A DNA stretch of 64,000 nucleotides from assembly GCF_001307155.1 (NCBI RefSeq), contig NZ_CP012830.1:930001-994000 (forward strand). Reading direction: 5' to 3'. Positions 9,212-20,186 of the stretch are shown piece after piece. The notes under the pieces were generated by a model that saw only the letters and a list, made by a program, of their open reading frames with translations, made no database searches and was not told the origin of the DNA. The DNA comes from Pseudomonas fluorescens. Its GTDB lineage: Bacteria; Pseudomonadota; Gammaproteobacteria; Pseudomonadales; Pseudomonadaceae. The position numbers and the translations under genes were made by a program. Positions within the stretch are counted from its first letter, which is position 1; every line of letters begins with the position of its first letter.

Positions 9212-9277
9212 GACTGGCTCCACTATTCAGAGTTCGCAAACCCGGACTCGCGCACGAGCCCGGTGAACAATAACGAC

Positions 9278-10582
9278 TTAGTTCAGGTGCTCGACGCGGA
9301 TCCGCACCACCGGACCGACCACGTCCGCCAGGGCCTCCAGGGCGGCGATCGCATCGTTCATGCGCTGTTCCTGCACACGGTGGGTCAGCAGGATCATTGG
9401 CACCAGGCCGTCGTGTTCTTCGACTTCCTTTTGCATGATCGATTCGATGTTGATGCCACGCTGCGACAGAATGCTCGCGACCTGAGCCAGCACGCCCGGA
9501 TGATCCTTGGCCTGGATGCGCAGGTAGTAGGCGCTTTCGCAGGCTTCGATCGGCAGGATCGGGTGGGCCGACAGCGAATCCGGCTGGAAAGCCAGGTGCG
9601 GTACGCGGTTTTCCGGGTCGCTGGTCATGGCGCGAACCACATCCACCAGGTCGGCGATGACCGACGAAGCGGTCGGTTCCATACCGGCGCCCGCCCCGTA
9701 GAACAGGGTCGAACCGGCAGCGTCGCCGTTGACCATCACCGCGTTCATCACGCCGTTGACGTTGGCGATCAGGCGATCGGCCGGGATCAGCGTCGGGTGC
9801 ACACGCAGTTCGATGCCGGCAGCGGTGCTACGCGCCACGCCCAGGTGCTTGATGCGATAGCCCAGCGCTTCGGCGTAGTTCACGTCAGCGGTGGTCAGCT
9901 TGGTGATGCCTTCGGTGTAGGCCTTGTCGAATTGCAGCGGGATACCGAACGCGATGGACGCCAGGATCGTCAGCTTGTGTGCCGCATCGATGCCTTCAAC
10001 GTCGAACGTCGGATCGGCTTCTGCGTAACCCAGCGCTTGCGCCTCGGCGAGCACATCTTCGAAAGTCCGGCCCTTCTCACGCATTTCGGTGAGGATGAAG
10101 TTGCCGGTGCCGTTGATGATCCCGGCGACCCAGTTGATGCGGTTGGCCGACAGGCCTTCACGAATCGCCTTGATCACCGGAATGCCGCCGGCTACCGCTG
10201 CCTCGAACGCCACGATCACGCCTTTCTCGCGGGCCTTGGCGAAAATTTCATTACCGTGAACGGCGATCAGTGCCTTGTTCGCGGTGACCACATGCTTGCC
10301 ATTCTCGATGGCTTTGAGTACCAGCTCGCGGGCAACGGTATAGCCGCCCATCAGCTCTATAACGATGTCGATCTCAGGGTTCGTGGCCACTTCGAAGACA
10401 TCGTTGGTAATCGCAATACCGGTCGTCTGGAACTGAGGCTTTGGCGTGCGCATGGCAATTTGTGCCACTTCGATTCCACGCCCGGCACGACGAGCAATTT
10501 CCTCGGCGTTGCGCTGAAGTACGTTGAAGGTACCGCCACCGACGGTCCCTAACCCACAGATGCCTACTTTGACCGGTTTCAC
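9278..10582 (-). CDS. hom: Homoserine dehydrogenase
   Basis: A 434-residue protein starting at GTG 10582, with a perfect GGGGAG ribosome-binding site six bases upstream. Seen: the NAD(P)-binding GLGTVGGG at residues 10-17, the catalytic region TANKALIAVHGNEIF and EAAVAGGIPVI, and a C-terminal ACT domain (YYLRIQAKDHPGVLAQVASI), the usual site of threonine feedback. It reduces aspartate semialdehyde to homoserine. It lies between dsbC and thrC; the leader holds three successive hairpins that may affect its transcription. A longer frame to 10612 has no ribosome-binding site of its own. Confidence 0.97.
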   Translation of the reverse strand: MKPVKVGICGLGTVGGGTFNVLQRNAEEIARRAGRGIEVAQIAMRTPKPQFQTTGIAITNDVFEVATNPEIDIVIELMGGYTVARELVLKAIENGKHVVTANKALIAVHGNEIFAKAREKGVIVAFEAAVAGGIPVIKAIREGLSANRINWVAGIINGTGNFILTEMREKGRTFEDVLAEAQALGYAEADPTFDVEGIDAAHKLTILASIAFGIPLQFDKAYTEGITKLTTADVNYAEALGYRIKHLGVARSTAAGIELRVHPTLIPADRLIANVNGVMNAVMVNGDAAGSTLFYGAGAGMEPTASSVIADLVDVVRAMTSDPENRVPHLAFQPDSLSAHPILPIEACESAYYLRIQAKDHPGVLAQVASILSQRGINIESIMQKEVEEHDGLVPMILLTHRVQEQRMNDAIAALEALADVVGPVVRIRVEHLN

Positions 10583-10599
10583 TGTGAACTCCCCATAAA

Positions 10600-10684
10600 A
10601 CGGCCGACTCAAGGTCGGCCGTGGAAAACAGCCGCACAGCGTGCGGCTCTCTATTAATGGAGCGTCGACTGCTGCCGCCGCTCC
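10600..10684 (-). promoter_or_regulatory. Three successive hairpins between dsbC and hom
   Basis: In transcript order (minus strand): GGAGCG/CGCTCC (arms 10679-10684 and 10659-10664), AGCCGCAC/GTGCGGCT with a 3-base loop (10630-10648) followed by TGTTTTCC, and ACGGCCGAC/GTCGGCCGT with a 5-base loop (10600-10622) followed by TTTTATG. The last two have the shape of weak intrinsic terminators. The third ends seven bases before the hom ribosome-binding site. They may terminate dsbC transcripts or attenuate hom. Confidence 0.6.
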
Positions 10685-10718
10685 ATGATCGTCAAAGGCT
10701 TACCGTGACGACGCAGGA

Positions 10719-11450
10719 TTATTTCGCACTCAGCGCCAGTTTGGCGACTTGTGGTGCTGGCTGGTAGCCCGGAATCACTTGGCCATCGGCCAAAACGATA
10801 GCCGGTGTACCGTTCACTCCGATCGACTGGCCCAGGGCGAACTGCTTGGAAACCGGGTTGGCGCACTTGGCAGCCTTGATTTCCTTGCCATCGACCATTT
10901 TGTCCATCGCCGCTTTTTTGTCAGCAGAGCACCACACGGCTTGCAGTTGCTCATCACCCGGCGAGCCGAGGCCCTGGCGCGGGAAAGCAACATAACGCAC
11001 TTCGATGCCCATTTTGTTCAATGCAGGCACTTCGGCGTGCAATTTGTGGCAGTACGGGCAGGTGGTGTCGGTGAATACGGTGATGTGGGTCTTGGTTTCG
11101 CCAATCGCCGGGTAAACCACGGTTTCAGCAACCGGAATGCCGTTGATCAGTTTGGAGATCCCCAGACGCTCGGCCTTCTCGGTCAGGTTGACCGGTTTGC
11201 CGTCCTTGAGCTGGAACACATAGCCCTGAACGATGTACTGGCCGTCGGCGCTCGCGTACAGCACGCGGCTACCCTTGAGTTTGACTTCATAGAGACCGGC
11301 CAGCGGACTGGCACTAATGGACTCGATCGGGGTGTCGAGCTGGAGGGTTTCCAGGCTTTTACGGATGGCTTTATCAGCCGCATCATCGGCGATGGCAAAG
11401 GTGCTGACCAACGCAATGGCTGCGGCGGCGAAAATCTGGGTCAGACGCAT
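10719..11450 (-). CDS. dsbC: Thiol:disulfide interchange protein DsbC (protein disulfide isomerase)
   Basis: A 243-residue periplasmic protein. The signal peptide is MRLTQIFAAAAIALVSTFAI with cleavage near ADDA. An N-terminal dimerisation domain is followed by a thioredoxin fold with CPYC at residues 131-134 and the cis-proline loop GVNGTPAIVLADG near the end. DsbC shuffles wrong disulfides in exported proteins and is kept reduced by DsbD. ATG 11450 is preceded by AGGAG at a good distance. xerD lies upstream on the same strand, separated by a REP pair. Confidence 0.96.
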   Translation of the reverse strand: MRLTQIFAAAAIALVSTFAIADDAADKAIRKSLETLQLDTPIESISASPLAGLYEVKLKGSRVLYASADGQYIVQGYVFQLKDGKPVNLTEKAERLGISKLINGIPVAETVVYPAIGETKTHITVFTDTTCPYCHKLHAEVPALNKMGIEVRYVAFPRQGLGSPGDEQLQAVWCSADKKAAMDKMVDGKEIKAAKCANPVSKQFALGQSIGVNGTPAIVLADGQVIPGYQPAPQVAKLALSAK

Positions 11451-11612
11451 GAGAACTCCTGAAGGCGGGCAAATGGGTCGGCTAGAACGCCGGTACTGAA
11501 ACACCGGGTCATAACCGCCCATCGTGCAAACCAGCAAAGCCTATCACATAAGGCCCGCGTGGCCGAATGCGCCTGACGCAAGTCACTATGCGAAACCTGA
11601 CTGACGACCATT

Positions 11613-11755
11613 GTGGCGAGGGGGCTTGCCCCCGTCGGCCGGTCCGCGCTCGGGCGCAGCAGTCGTAAACCGGTTGCTGCGGCTTACCGGAATAACTGCG
11701 GTGACCGACCTTGGGGCCGCTTCGCACCCCAGCGGGAGCAAGCTCCCTCGCCACA
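11613..11755. repeat. REPIN between xerD and dsbC
   Basis: The left head has the GGGGGCTTGCCCCC core while the right head (11733-11755) has GGGAGCAAGCTCCC, so the two arms belong to slightly different variants. The left tail is of the GTCGGCCGGTCCGCG kind and the right one of the GCCGCTTCGC kind. The element sits just after the xerD stop. Confidence 0.88.
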
Positions 11756-11781
11756 GAATCAAGCTCGCCACCGGTGTTCTG

Positions 11782-12678
11782 CTAGCCGCGTGGGTGGTGT
11801 TTGGCGTGCAGGTCTTGCAAACGGGCACGCGCAACGTGGGTGTAGATCTGGGTGGTCGAGAGGTCGCTATGGCCAAGCAACATCTGCACCACCCGCAAAT
11901 CGGCGCCGTGGTTGAGCAGATGTGTGGCGAAGGCGTGGCGCAAGGTGTGCGGCGACAGGGACTTGCCGATCCCGGCGACTTTGGCCTGATGCTTGATGCG
12001 ATGCCAGAAGGTCTGGCGGGTCATCTGCTCGCCACGCAGGCTCGGAAACAGCACATCGCTGGGCCGTCCGCCCAACAACTCGCTACGCCCGTCACGCAGG
12101 TAGCGCTCGACCCAGACAATCGCCTCCTCGCCCATCGGCACCAGTCGCTCCTTGCTGCCCTTGCCCATGACGCGAAGTACGCCCTGGCGCAGATTGATCT
12201 GCTCCAGCGTCAGGCTGATCAGCTCGGTAACCCGCAAGCCGCAGGCATACAGCACTTCCAGCATGGCTCGATCGCGTTGGCCGATCGCTTCGCTCAGGTC
12301 CGGTGCGGCGAGCAAGGCTTCCACATCCGCTTCCGACAACGACTTGGGCAATGGCCGGCCGAGTTGCGGCATGTCGACGCGCAATGTCGGGTCGACAGCA
12401 ATCAGCTTTTCACGCAGCAAATAGCGATAGAACCCACGCACACCCGAAAGAAACCGCGCAGTAGACCGGGGCTTGTAGTTTTGCTCGAGGCGCCAGGACA
12501 GATGATCGAGGATCAGCTCGCGCCCGGCATTGAGCAGTTCCAGGCCCTTCTCCTGCAACCAGCCGTTGAACAGGGCCAGGTCGCTGCGATAGGCGTCACG
12601 GGTGTTATCGGACAGGCCCTTCTCCAACCACAGGGCGTCGAGAAACTGGTCTATCAGTGGGTGATCAATGGCAGGCAT
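11782..12678 (-). CDS. xerD: Site-specific tyrosine recombinase XerD
   Basis: A 298-residue protein of exact XerD length. An N-terminal SAM-like core-binding domain (about 1-105) is followed by the catalytic domain with all active-site residues: R149 (GLRVTEL), K173 (GKGSKER), H244 and R247 (SPHTLRHAF), H270 (LLGHSDLSTTQ) and the nucleophile Y279. With XerC it resolves chromosome dimers at dif under FtsK control. The ATG at 12678 follows weak ribosome-binding signals. It is first in the xerD-dsbC-hom-thrC order seen in other pseudomonads. Confidence 0.97.
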   Translation of the reverse strand: MPAIDHPLIDQFLDALWLEKGLSDNTRDAYRSDLALFNGWLQEKGLELLNAGRELILDHLSWRLEQNYKPRSTARFLSGVRGFYRYLLREKLIAVDPTLRVDMPQLGRPLPKSLSEADVEALLAAPDLSEAIGQRDRAMLEVLYACGLRVTELISLTLEQINLRQGVLRVMGKGSKERLVPMGEEAIVWVERYLRDGRSELLGGRPSDVLFPSLRGEQMTRQTFWHRIKHQAKVAGIGKSLSPHTLRHAFATHLLNHGADLRVVQMLLGHSDLSTTQIYTHVARARLQDLHAKHHPRG

Positions 12679-12776
12679 AAAGGCTCAAGCAAGACAGATA
12701 ACAACGAACAGTCTTTCATAGCACGACCGCTCGCGAAACCACTGCGCTTTCAGGGAGAGGAATAAATCACGGGCAA

Positions 12777-12806
12777 CAAAAAAGCAGCCCGTAGGCTGCT
12801 TTTTTC
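12777..12806 (-). terminator. Terminator of the rpsP-rimM-trmD-rplS operon
   Basis: The stem AAAAAAGCAGCC/GGCTGCTTTTTT has a 4-base loop (CGTA) and lies 18 bases past the rplS stop. It reads equally well on both strands. Confidence 0.92.
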
Positions 12807-12823
12807 TGCATCGGAAGCTGGAC

Positions 12824-13174
12824 TTAAACCAGTTTTTCCTTGATGCGAGCTGCTTTACCCGACAGGTCACGCAGGTAGTACAGCTTGGCTTTACGTACGT
12901 CACCGCGACGCTTGACAGCCATGCTGTCGATTTGCGGGCTGTAGGTCTGGAAAGTACGCTCTACGCCAACACCGTTGGAGATTTTACGAACAGTGAAAGC
13001 ACTGTTCACACCACGGTTACGCTTGGCGATTACTACGCCTTCGAACGCTTGCAGACGCGAACGGTCGCCTTCCTTCACTTTCACCTGAACGACAATGGTG
13101 TCGCCCGGGGCAAAGGTAGGGATCTCTTTGGTCATCTGCTCTGCTTCGAGTGCAAGGATGATTTTGTTAGTCAT
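12824..13174 (-). CDS. rplS: 50S ribosomal protein L19
   Basis: A 116-residue protein with the typical L19 length. It contains [36 protein letters not shown] and the conserved tail [21 protein letters not shown]19 sits at the 30S-50S interface of the ribosome. AGGAG precedes the ATG. It is the last gene of the rpsP-rimM-trmD-rplS operon and is followed by a strong terminator. Confidence 0.98.
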
Positions 13175-13219
13175 GCTGTGCTCCTAAGGTAAATCGTCGG
13201 ATCTACCATCGATACGTTG

Positions 13220-13972
13220 TTAACTATCGTCCCGCTCGCGGATGTATTCCTCGAGCAGCTTCTTCTCTTCTCCAGAAAGCGAGCGGCTTTCCAGAAGATC
13301 GGCGCGTCGTTCAAAGGTCCTACCAAGGGACTGCTGTAAACGCCAACGCCGGATATGCGCGTGATTGCCACTCAGCAACACGTCGGGAACACGCTGATCC
13401 GCATACACCTCAGGTCGGGTGTAGTGCGGGCAATCCAGCAAACCATCCGTAAAGGAATCTTCCTCGGCGGAGTCCGCATGCCCTAAAGCTCCAGGCAGCA
13501 GTCGTGTAACCGCATCGATCAGGACCATCGCCGGCAGCTCGCCGCCAGACAGTACATAGTCGCCAATCGACCACTCTTCATCGACATGAGCGTCAATAAA
13601 ACGCTCGTCAATGCCTTCATAGCGGCCGGCAATCAGGATTAATGCTTCCTCATTCGCCAACTCGCGTACCGCCGACTGAGTCAGTTGACGGCCTTGGGGC
13701 GACAGGTAAATTACCTTCGCCGCCTCCCCGGCTGCTGCCTTGGCCTGAACCAGAGCATCTTCCAGGGGCTTGATCTTCATCACCATGCCCGGACCACCGC
13801 CAAATGGGCGATCATCCACAGTGTGATGTCGATCCGTTGTGTAGTCTCGCGGATTCCAACAGGTCAGCTGCAAGAGCCCCTGTTTCACCGCACGACTGGT
13901 GATGCCGTAGTCGCTGATGGCGGAAAACATCTCGGGAAACAAACTGATCACTTCGACGCGCAAGTTAGCCAC
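13220..13972 (-). CDS. trmD: tRNA (guanine37-N1)-methyltransferase TrmD
   Basis: A 250-residue SPOUT methyltransferase starting at GTG 13972, two bases after the rimM stop, which argues for coupled translation. Seen: the start [19 protein letters not shown], the GGPGMVMK region, the trefoil-knot sequences YLSPQGRQL and [13 protein letters not shown], and [14 protein letters not shown], which binds S-adenosylmethionine. It methylates G37 of tRNAs to prevent +1 frameshifts. A longer frame to 14038 overlaps rimM and has no conserved N-terminus. Confidence 0.97.
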   Translation of the reverse strand: MANLRVEVISLFPEMFSAISDYGITSRAVKQGLLQLTCWNPRDYTTDRHHTVDDRPFGGGPGMVMKIKPLEDALVQAKAAAGEAAKVIYLSPQGRQLTQSAVRELANEEALILIAGRYEGIDERFIDAHVDEEWSIGDYVLSGGELPAMVLIDAVTRLLPGALGHADSAEEDSFTDGLLDCPHYTRPEVYADQRVPDVLLSGNHAHIRRWRLQQSLGRTFERRADLLESRSLSGEEKKLLEEYIRERDDS

Positions 13973-13974
13973 GC

Positions 13975-14514
13975 TTAGAAGTCCGCGTCCCAATCCACCT
14001 TCATCTCGCCTGCTGCGAGGTCGACGGCCAACACGCATTGCTCCGTATAGGGCAACAGGCGTTCGCGATCATCCAGGCTGCCAGCGCAAGGCTTGACCAC
14101 CATGACATCGTTCGAGCCAGTCTCCAGCAGGTGATCGATCTTCCCGAGCAATTGCCCGAGGTGGTCGATGACCTTCAGACCTTCCAGCTGGTACCAGTAG
14201 TACTCGCCGTCGGTCAGATCAGGAAACAGGTTACGCGGCACGCAGATTTCAAAACCGGCCAGAAGACGAGCTTCTTCACGGTCATCGAGACCTTTGAGCT
14301 TTGTGACCAGAAACTTGCCGCCTTGTACGCGGCCGCTGACCAGCTCTACCTGCCGTACATCGCCTTCACGCTTGAGCGTCCAGGTTTTGTAGTCCAACAG
14401 GTTTCCAATCGGATCAGTAAAGGAAAAGACCTTCACTTCGCCGCGAACGCCATGAATAGAATAAATCTTGCCGATAACGATCAAATCATCAGCGATTGCT
14501 GGCGTCGCGTTCAT
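13975..14514 (-). CDS. rimM: Ribosome maturation factor RimM
   Basis: A 179-residue protein with an N-terminal beta-barrel domain ([21 protein letters not shown]) and a C-terminal PRC-barrel domain ([19 protein letters not shown], then [18 protein letters not shown]). RimM binds ribosomal protein S19 and helps mature the 30S head. It lies 5 bases after rpsP and 2 bases before trmD in one operon. Confidence 0.97.
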   Translation of the reverse strand: MNATPAIADDLIVIGKIYSIHGVRGEVKVFSFTDPIGNLLDYKTWTLKREGDVRQVELVSGRVQGGKFLVTKLKGLDDREEARLLAGFEICVPRNLFPDLTDGEYYWYQLEGLKVIDHLGQLLGKIDHLLETGSNDVMVVKPCAGSLDDRERLLPYTEQCVLAVDLAAGEMKVDWDADF

Positions 14515-14519
14515 ATCGC

Positions 14520-14771
14520 TCAGGCCGCAGCCTTAGAAGCGTCCTTCAGCAACTGAGCAACGCGCTCAGAAGGTTGTGCACCAACGCTCAGCCAGTAGGC
14601 TACGCGCTCTTGGTTCACGGACAGGCGGACTTCTTGACCACGAGCGATCGGGTTGAAGAAACCAACTTGTTCTTTGTGCGAACCGTCGCGTGGGTTGCGG
14701 CTGTCGGTCACGGTCAAGTGGTAGAACGGGCGCTTTTTGGAGCCGCCAAGGGCAAGACGGATTGTTAGCAT
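14520..14771 (-). CDS. rpsP: 30S ribosomal protein S16
   Basis: An 83-residue protein with the canonical start [20 protein letters not shown] and the [12 protein letters not shown] block. S16 is needed for assembly of the 30S 5' domain. It is the first gene of the four-gene operon; the 249 bases upstream, towards ffh, must hold the operon promoter. Confidence 0.98.
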   Translation of the reverse strand: MLTIRLALGGSKKRPFYHLTVTDSRNPRDGSHKEQVGFFNPIARGQEVRLSVNQERVAYWLSVGAQPSERVAQLLKDASKAAA

Positions 14772-15020
14772 GTGAACATAGTTCCTGTAGTCGGTGCTGC
14801 AAATCTAAATGCACAGCGGGCATAGGTGCCCGAAAGGCCGCATATTCTAAGGAATATCCGGACTTTTGCAAATGTCTTTTTCCGGCACCTGTCAGTGTGC
14901 CATCCAGATTTGCTATAGAGCCGTTGCGAACAACGGCGAGTCAGCTCCCGCCAATGCGGGCTTGCTGTGGGTCCCACGTCCGTGTGGGGCCGCGCCGACA
15001 TGAATGCCGACGCGAATTCT

Positions 15021-16397
<1,377 letters not shown>

Positions 16398-16605
16398 GCG
16401 CGATCCTTTCAGGCCCTATGGAGACCGAGGTAATGGCGGCCCAGACCGTGAAAAACATGTGCTCGGCGAGCCTGCGGCGTGGGCAGGTCGCGGATTATAG
16501 CGAAGACTGCGTCTGGCGCACACCCGCCGTCTGGTTGAGTGGTCTTTCGTGTCATGTCGGTTGTATGCCAAACTCAGCCTCTTTCGGGCTTGCCTAACAG
16601 GATTT

Positions 16606-17418
16606 ATGCTCCCTTTGTCACCCAGTTTGCTCAGCACCCTCGCCGCCGCCTGCTTATACGCCGCTGCGACTCTCTATCAAGGCACTCGTCTGGCCCAAGG
16701 CGCCAAGGCGAACAAACGCCTGCTGGTCTCGCTCGGCATCCTTGCCGTGCTGGCCCACAGCGCGAGCCTCCTGACCCACCTGATGATGCCGACTGGCCTG
16801 GGCCTGGACTTTTTCAGTGCCGCCAGCCTGATCGCCGCGGCCGTTATCGCGCTGACACTGCTGGCCTGCTCACGGATCCCGGTGGAAAACCTGCTGGTGT
16901 TGTTGTTCCCGCTGGGGATGACCACGGTGCTGCTGGCGCAGTTCGCGCCTTCGGGCACGGTGCAGGTGATCGACGAAGAACCGGGGATTCTGGCGCATAT
17001 CCTGCTGTCGATCCTCGCCTACGGCATGTTCACCATCGCGGTGTTCCAGGCCTTGCTGCTGTTGGTCCAGGACCACCAGCTCAAGCACAAGCACCCGTCC
17101 GGGCTGATCAAGAACTTCCCGCCGCTGCAAACCATGGAGAGCCTGCTGTTCGGCTTCCTCTGGGCTGGCTGGACCCTGCTGTCGCTGTCGCTGATCTCCG
17201 GCTGGCTGTTCGTCGAAAACCTGTTCGCCCAGCATCTGGTGCACAAAACCCTGCTGGCATGCCTGGCCTGGATCGTGTTCAGCGTGTTGCTGTGGGGCCG
17301 CAATCGTCTTGGCTGGCGCGGCCACAAGGCCATTCGCTGGACCCTCGCCGGTTTCTGCCTGCTGATGCTGGCCTATTTCGGCAGCAAGCTGGTCCGCGAA
17401 TTCATCCTGCACATCTGA
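16606..17418 (+). CDS. CcsA-like (cytochrome c assembly) inner-membrane protein
   Basis: A 270-residue integral membrane protein with about eight hydrophobic helices. The stretch EEPGILAHILLSILAYGMFTI resembles the WWD/CcsA-type heme-handling family, as in E. coli YpjD. A role in heme export or cytochrome maturation is only family-level inference; no other ccm genes are near. I chose ATG 16606, preceded by ACAGGA, rather than the longer frame from 16549. It lies 12 bases before a CorC-like gene, diverges from ffh, and is probably co-transcribed with the next gene. Confidence 0.88.
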   Translation: MLPLSPSLLSTLAAACLYAAATLYQGTRLAQGAKANKRLLVSLGILAVLAHSASLLTHLMMPTGLGLDFFSAASLIAAAVIALTLLACSRIPVENLLVLLFPLGMTTVLLAQFAPSGTVQVIDEEPGILAHILLSILAYGMFTIAVFQALLLLVQDHQLKHKHPSGLIKNFPPLQTMESLLFGFLWAGWTLLSLSLISGWLFVENLFAQHLVHKTLLACLAWIVFSVLLWGRNRLGWRGHKAIRWTLAGFCLLMLAYFGSKLVREFILHI

Positions 17419-17430
17419 CGGGCGCTCGTT

Positions 17431-18696
17431 ATGGATAACCTGCCCATAGGGCCGCTGCTCGCCGTGCTAGCCCTGCTGATTTTGTGGTCAGGGCTGTTCA
17501 CTGCCATCGAAGCCGCACAGCAACATCTATTGACCCAGCGGACCGCCTCGCGCTCTGGCGACAAGCCGGTGGCGAAACTCAACTTCCCGCTCAACAGCCT
17601 GATCTTCTGCAATACCCTGTGCCGCGCACTGGTGGTAGTCATCAGCACGCTGCTGGCGATTTTCGGCTGGGCTGAAAAAGGCCCATGGCTCGCCTGCCTG
17701 AGCGCCACTGCTGCGTTACTGGTATTTGCCGATTACCTGCCACGCACCCTCGCCAGCCGTTATCCGGACACCATTCTGGCGCTGGGCAACACCCTGCTCG
17801 GCGTGCCGCTGAAAATAATTTACCCGGCCGCCTGGCTGCTCGGCGGCATCAGCCAATTGCTGCTCAAGCCGTTCGCACGCAAGATCAAGGTCGTCCAGCA
17901 AAGCGAAGACGAACCACCGGCTCCGCAGAACGACGGCACCGACCACGAACACCCGGCCTGCCGTCCACACGCGCTGTCGGGCATTCATGCGCTGGATAAC
18001 ATCACCGTCAACGACATCCTGGTGCCGCGCAGCGAAGTCGACGGGATCAACCTGGACGACTCGATCGAGGAAATCATCGAACAGCTGCGCGCCAACAAGC
18101 GCACGCGCCTGCCGGTGTTTCACAGCGATATCAACCAGGTCGAAGCGGTACTCAATACCCGACAGATCCGCCATTTGCTGCCCGACGCGAGCCTGACCAA
18201 AGAAGCCTTGCTGGCGGCGTGCCACGAACCTTACTTCGTCCCGGAAAGCACCCCGCTGCAACTGCAATTGCTGAACTTTCACAAGCAGCAGCGCCGCTTG
18301 GGCATGGTGGTCGACGAATACGGTGAAGTAGAAGGCATCGTCACCCTGGAAGACATTCTCGAAGAAATCGTCGGTGAATTCGAAAGCCAGCACAGCCTCG
18401 ACAACCCGCACATTCACCCGCAGGCCGACGGCCGATTGGTGATCGAGGGCGCGGCCTCGATTCGTGAGCTGAACAAGAGTCTTGGCTGGCACCTGCCGAG
18501 CGACGGCCCGAAAACCCTCAACGGGCTGGTCACCGAAGCGCTGGAAACCATTCCCGACAGCGCGGTGTGCCTGAAAATCGGGCGTTATCGCCTGGAAATC
18601 CTCGAAACCGAAGACAACCGTGTCAGCCGGGTATTGATCTGGCACGTAGCCGCTGGCGAGGCCACAAGCCTGCGTTCGGCAGCGAAACCGCTGTAA
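17431..18696 (+). CDS. CNNM/HlyC-CorC family membrane protein (DUF21, CBS pair, CorC domain)
   Basis: A 421-residue protein. The N-terminal DUF21 domain has four hydrophobic helices (about 1-150), then comes a paired CBS domain (about 190-310, including NDILVPRSEVDGI and RLGMVVDEYGEVEGIVTLED), then a CorC/HlyC C-terminal domain (IEGAASIRELNKSLGWHLP). Family members handle Mg/Co efflux or membrane ion homeostasis. It starts 12 bases after the CcsA-like gene. I see no domain loss. Confidence 0.92.
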   Translation: MDNLPIGPLLAVLALLILWSGLFTAIEAAQQHLLTQRTASRSGDKPVAKLNFPLNSLIFCNTLCRALVVVISTLLAIFGWAEKGPWLACLSATAALLVFADYLPRTLASRYPDTILALGNTLLGVPLKIIYPAAWLLGGISQLLLKPFARKIKVVQQSEDEPPAPQNDGTDHEHPACRPHALSGIHALDNITVNDILVPRSEVDGINLDDSIEEIIEQLRANKRTRLPVFHSDINQVEAVLNTRQIRHLLPDASLTKEALLAACHEPYFVPESTPLQLQLLNFHKQQRRLGMVVDEYGEVEGIVTLEDILEEIVGEFESQHSLDNPHIHPQADGRLVIEGAASIRELNKSLGWHLPSDGPKTLNGLVTEALETIPDSAVCLKIGRYRLEILETEDNRVSRVLIWHVAAGEATSLRSAAKPL

Positions 18697-18767
18697 AACC
18701 CACATCCCTGGGTGTTCGACCATAATAATTCGCTCCACCGGAGCACATGACTGTCAGGGATTACCGC

Positions 18768-20084
18768 ATGACTACCAGCACCACCTACAGCGACGCCGTG
18801 CCTGCCCAACCGACGAACTCCACCACGCGGGTCGCAACGGCCAGTTTCATTGGCACCGCCATCGAGTTCTACGACTTCTACGTCTACGCCACCGCCGCCG
18901 CACTGGTGATCGGCCCGGTGTTCTTTCCGCAGACCTCTGGCACCGCCCAGATGCTTTCGGCCTTCCTGACCTTCGGTATCGCGTTCCTGGCCCGCCCTTT
19001 AGGCTCGGCGCTGTTCGGCCACTTCGGCGACCGTATCGGGCGCAAATCCACCCTGGTCGCTTCCTTGTTGCTGATGGGCGTGTGCACCACGCTGATCGGC
19101 GTGCTGCCGGGTTACGAGAGCATTGGCGCCTGGGCACCGATCCTGCTTTGCGTATTGCGCTTCGGCCAAGGCCTTGGACTGGGCGGTGAATGGGGCGGTG
19201 CAGCATTGCTCGCCACCGAAAACGCACCAAAGGGCAAACGCGCCTGGTTCGGCATGTTCCCGCAACTCGGCCCGTCTATCGGTTTTCTTGCGGCGAACGG
19301 GCTGTTCCTGACCCTGGCGATGACCCTGAACGACGAGCAGTTTCGCTCCTGGGGCTGGCGGATTCCGTTCCTGCTCAGCGCCGTGCTGGTGATGGTCGGC
19401 CTGTACGTGCGCCTGAAACTGCATGAAACACCGGTCTTCGCCAACGCGATGGCGCGTCAGGAACGGGTGAAGATCCCGCTGGTCGAGCTGTTCAGCCAAT
19501 ACTGGGCGCCGATGCTGTTGGGTGCGGCGGCGATGGTCGTCTGCTACGCGCTGTTTTACATCTCGACGGTGTTTTCCCTGAGTTACGGTGTTTCGACCCT
19601 GGGTTACAGCCGCGAAACCTTTCTCGGCCTGCTGTGCTTCGCCGTGCTGTTCATGGCTGCAGCCACACCACTGTCGGCCTGGGCCAGTGACCGTTTCGGG
19701 CGCAAACCGGTGCTGATCATCGGTGGCGTGCTGGCGATTCTCTCGGGCTTCACCATGGAACCGCTGCTGACCCACGGCACGACCTGGGGCGTGGCGCTGT
19801 TCCTGTGCATCGAGCTGTTTCTGATGGGCGTGACGTTCGCCCCGATGGGCGCGTTGCTGCCAGAGCTGTTCCCCACCCGCGTGCGTTATACCGGCGCGTC
19901 GGCGGCCTACAACCTGGGCGGCATTGTTGGCGCTTCGGCAGCACCGTTCTTCGCACAGAAGCTGGTGGCAATGGGCGGCTTGAGTTGGGTTGGCGGGTAT
20001 GTGTCAGCGGCAGCGGTGATCAGCTTGATCGCGGTGCTGTGCCTGAAAGAGACGCGACATAACGACCTGAATCAGGTTGCCTGA
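18768..20084 (+). CDS. MFS transporter, metabolite:H+ symporter (MHS) family
   Basis: A 438-residue protein with twelve predicted helices. Seen: the MHS signature IGTAIEFYDFYVYATAAAL at helix 1, HFGDRIGRKSTL in loop 2-3 (the MFS motif), GEWGGAALLATENAP, and SDRFGRKPVLIIGG in the second half. Family members (ProP, KgtP, ShiA) import organic acids, osmolytes or shikimate; the substrate is not deducible. ATG 18768 with AGGGA upstream is preferred; ATG 18747 is in frame and possible. It ends nine bases before a REP pair. Confidence 0.92.
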   Translation: MTTSTTYSDAVPAQPTNSTTRVATASFIGTAIEFYDFYVYATAAALVIGPVFFPQTSGTAQMLSAFLTFGIAFLARPLGSALFGHFGDRIGRKSTLVASLLLMGVCTTLIGVLPGYESIGAWAPILLCVLRFGQGLGLGGEWGGAALLATENAPKGKRAWFGMFPQLGPSIGFLAANGLFLTLAMTLNDEQFRSWGWRIPFLLSAVLVMVGLYVRLKLHETPVFANAMARQERVKIPLVELFSQYWAPMLLGAAAMVVCYALFYISTVFSLSYGVSTLGYSRETFLGLLCFAVLFMAAATPLSAWASDRFGRKPVLIIGGVLAILSGFTMEPLLTHGTTWGVALFLCIELFLMGVTFAPMGALLPELFPTRVRYTGASAAYNLGGIVGASAAPFFAQKLVAMGGLSWVGGYVSAAAVISLIAVLCLKETRHNDLNQVA

Positions 20085-20093
20085 TAGATCGTC

Positions 20094-20182
20094 ATCGCGG
20101 GCAAGCCTTGCTCCTACGGATACATGTCGAACACACCATTGTGCATTGACCCATTCCTGTAGGAGCAAGGCTTGCCCGCGAT
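20094..20182. repeat. REP pair, GGAGCAAGGCTTGCCCGCG type
   Basis: The left arm ATCGCGGGCAAGCCTTGCTC starts at 20094 and its exact inverse ends at 20182, with about 41 bases between. It sits between two converging genes, directly after purT (minus strand). Confidence 0.9.
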
Positions 20183-20186
20183 GCTT

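Noticed and set aside
7826..10552. Very long open frame (about 900 codons) on the plus strand opposite thrC and hom
   Set aside because: It mirrors the codon periodicity of two certain genes on the other strand; composition is His/Arg/Gln-rich and it has no family features.
12679..12823. Small gene between xerD and rplS
   Set aside because: The minus-strand frame there consists of intergenic sequence and the terminator hairpin.
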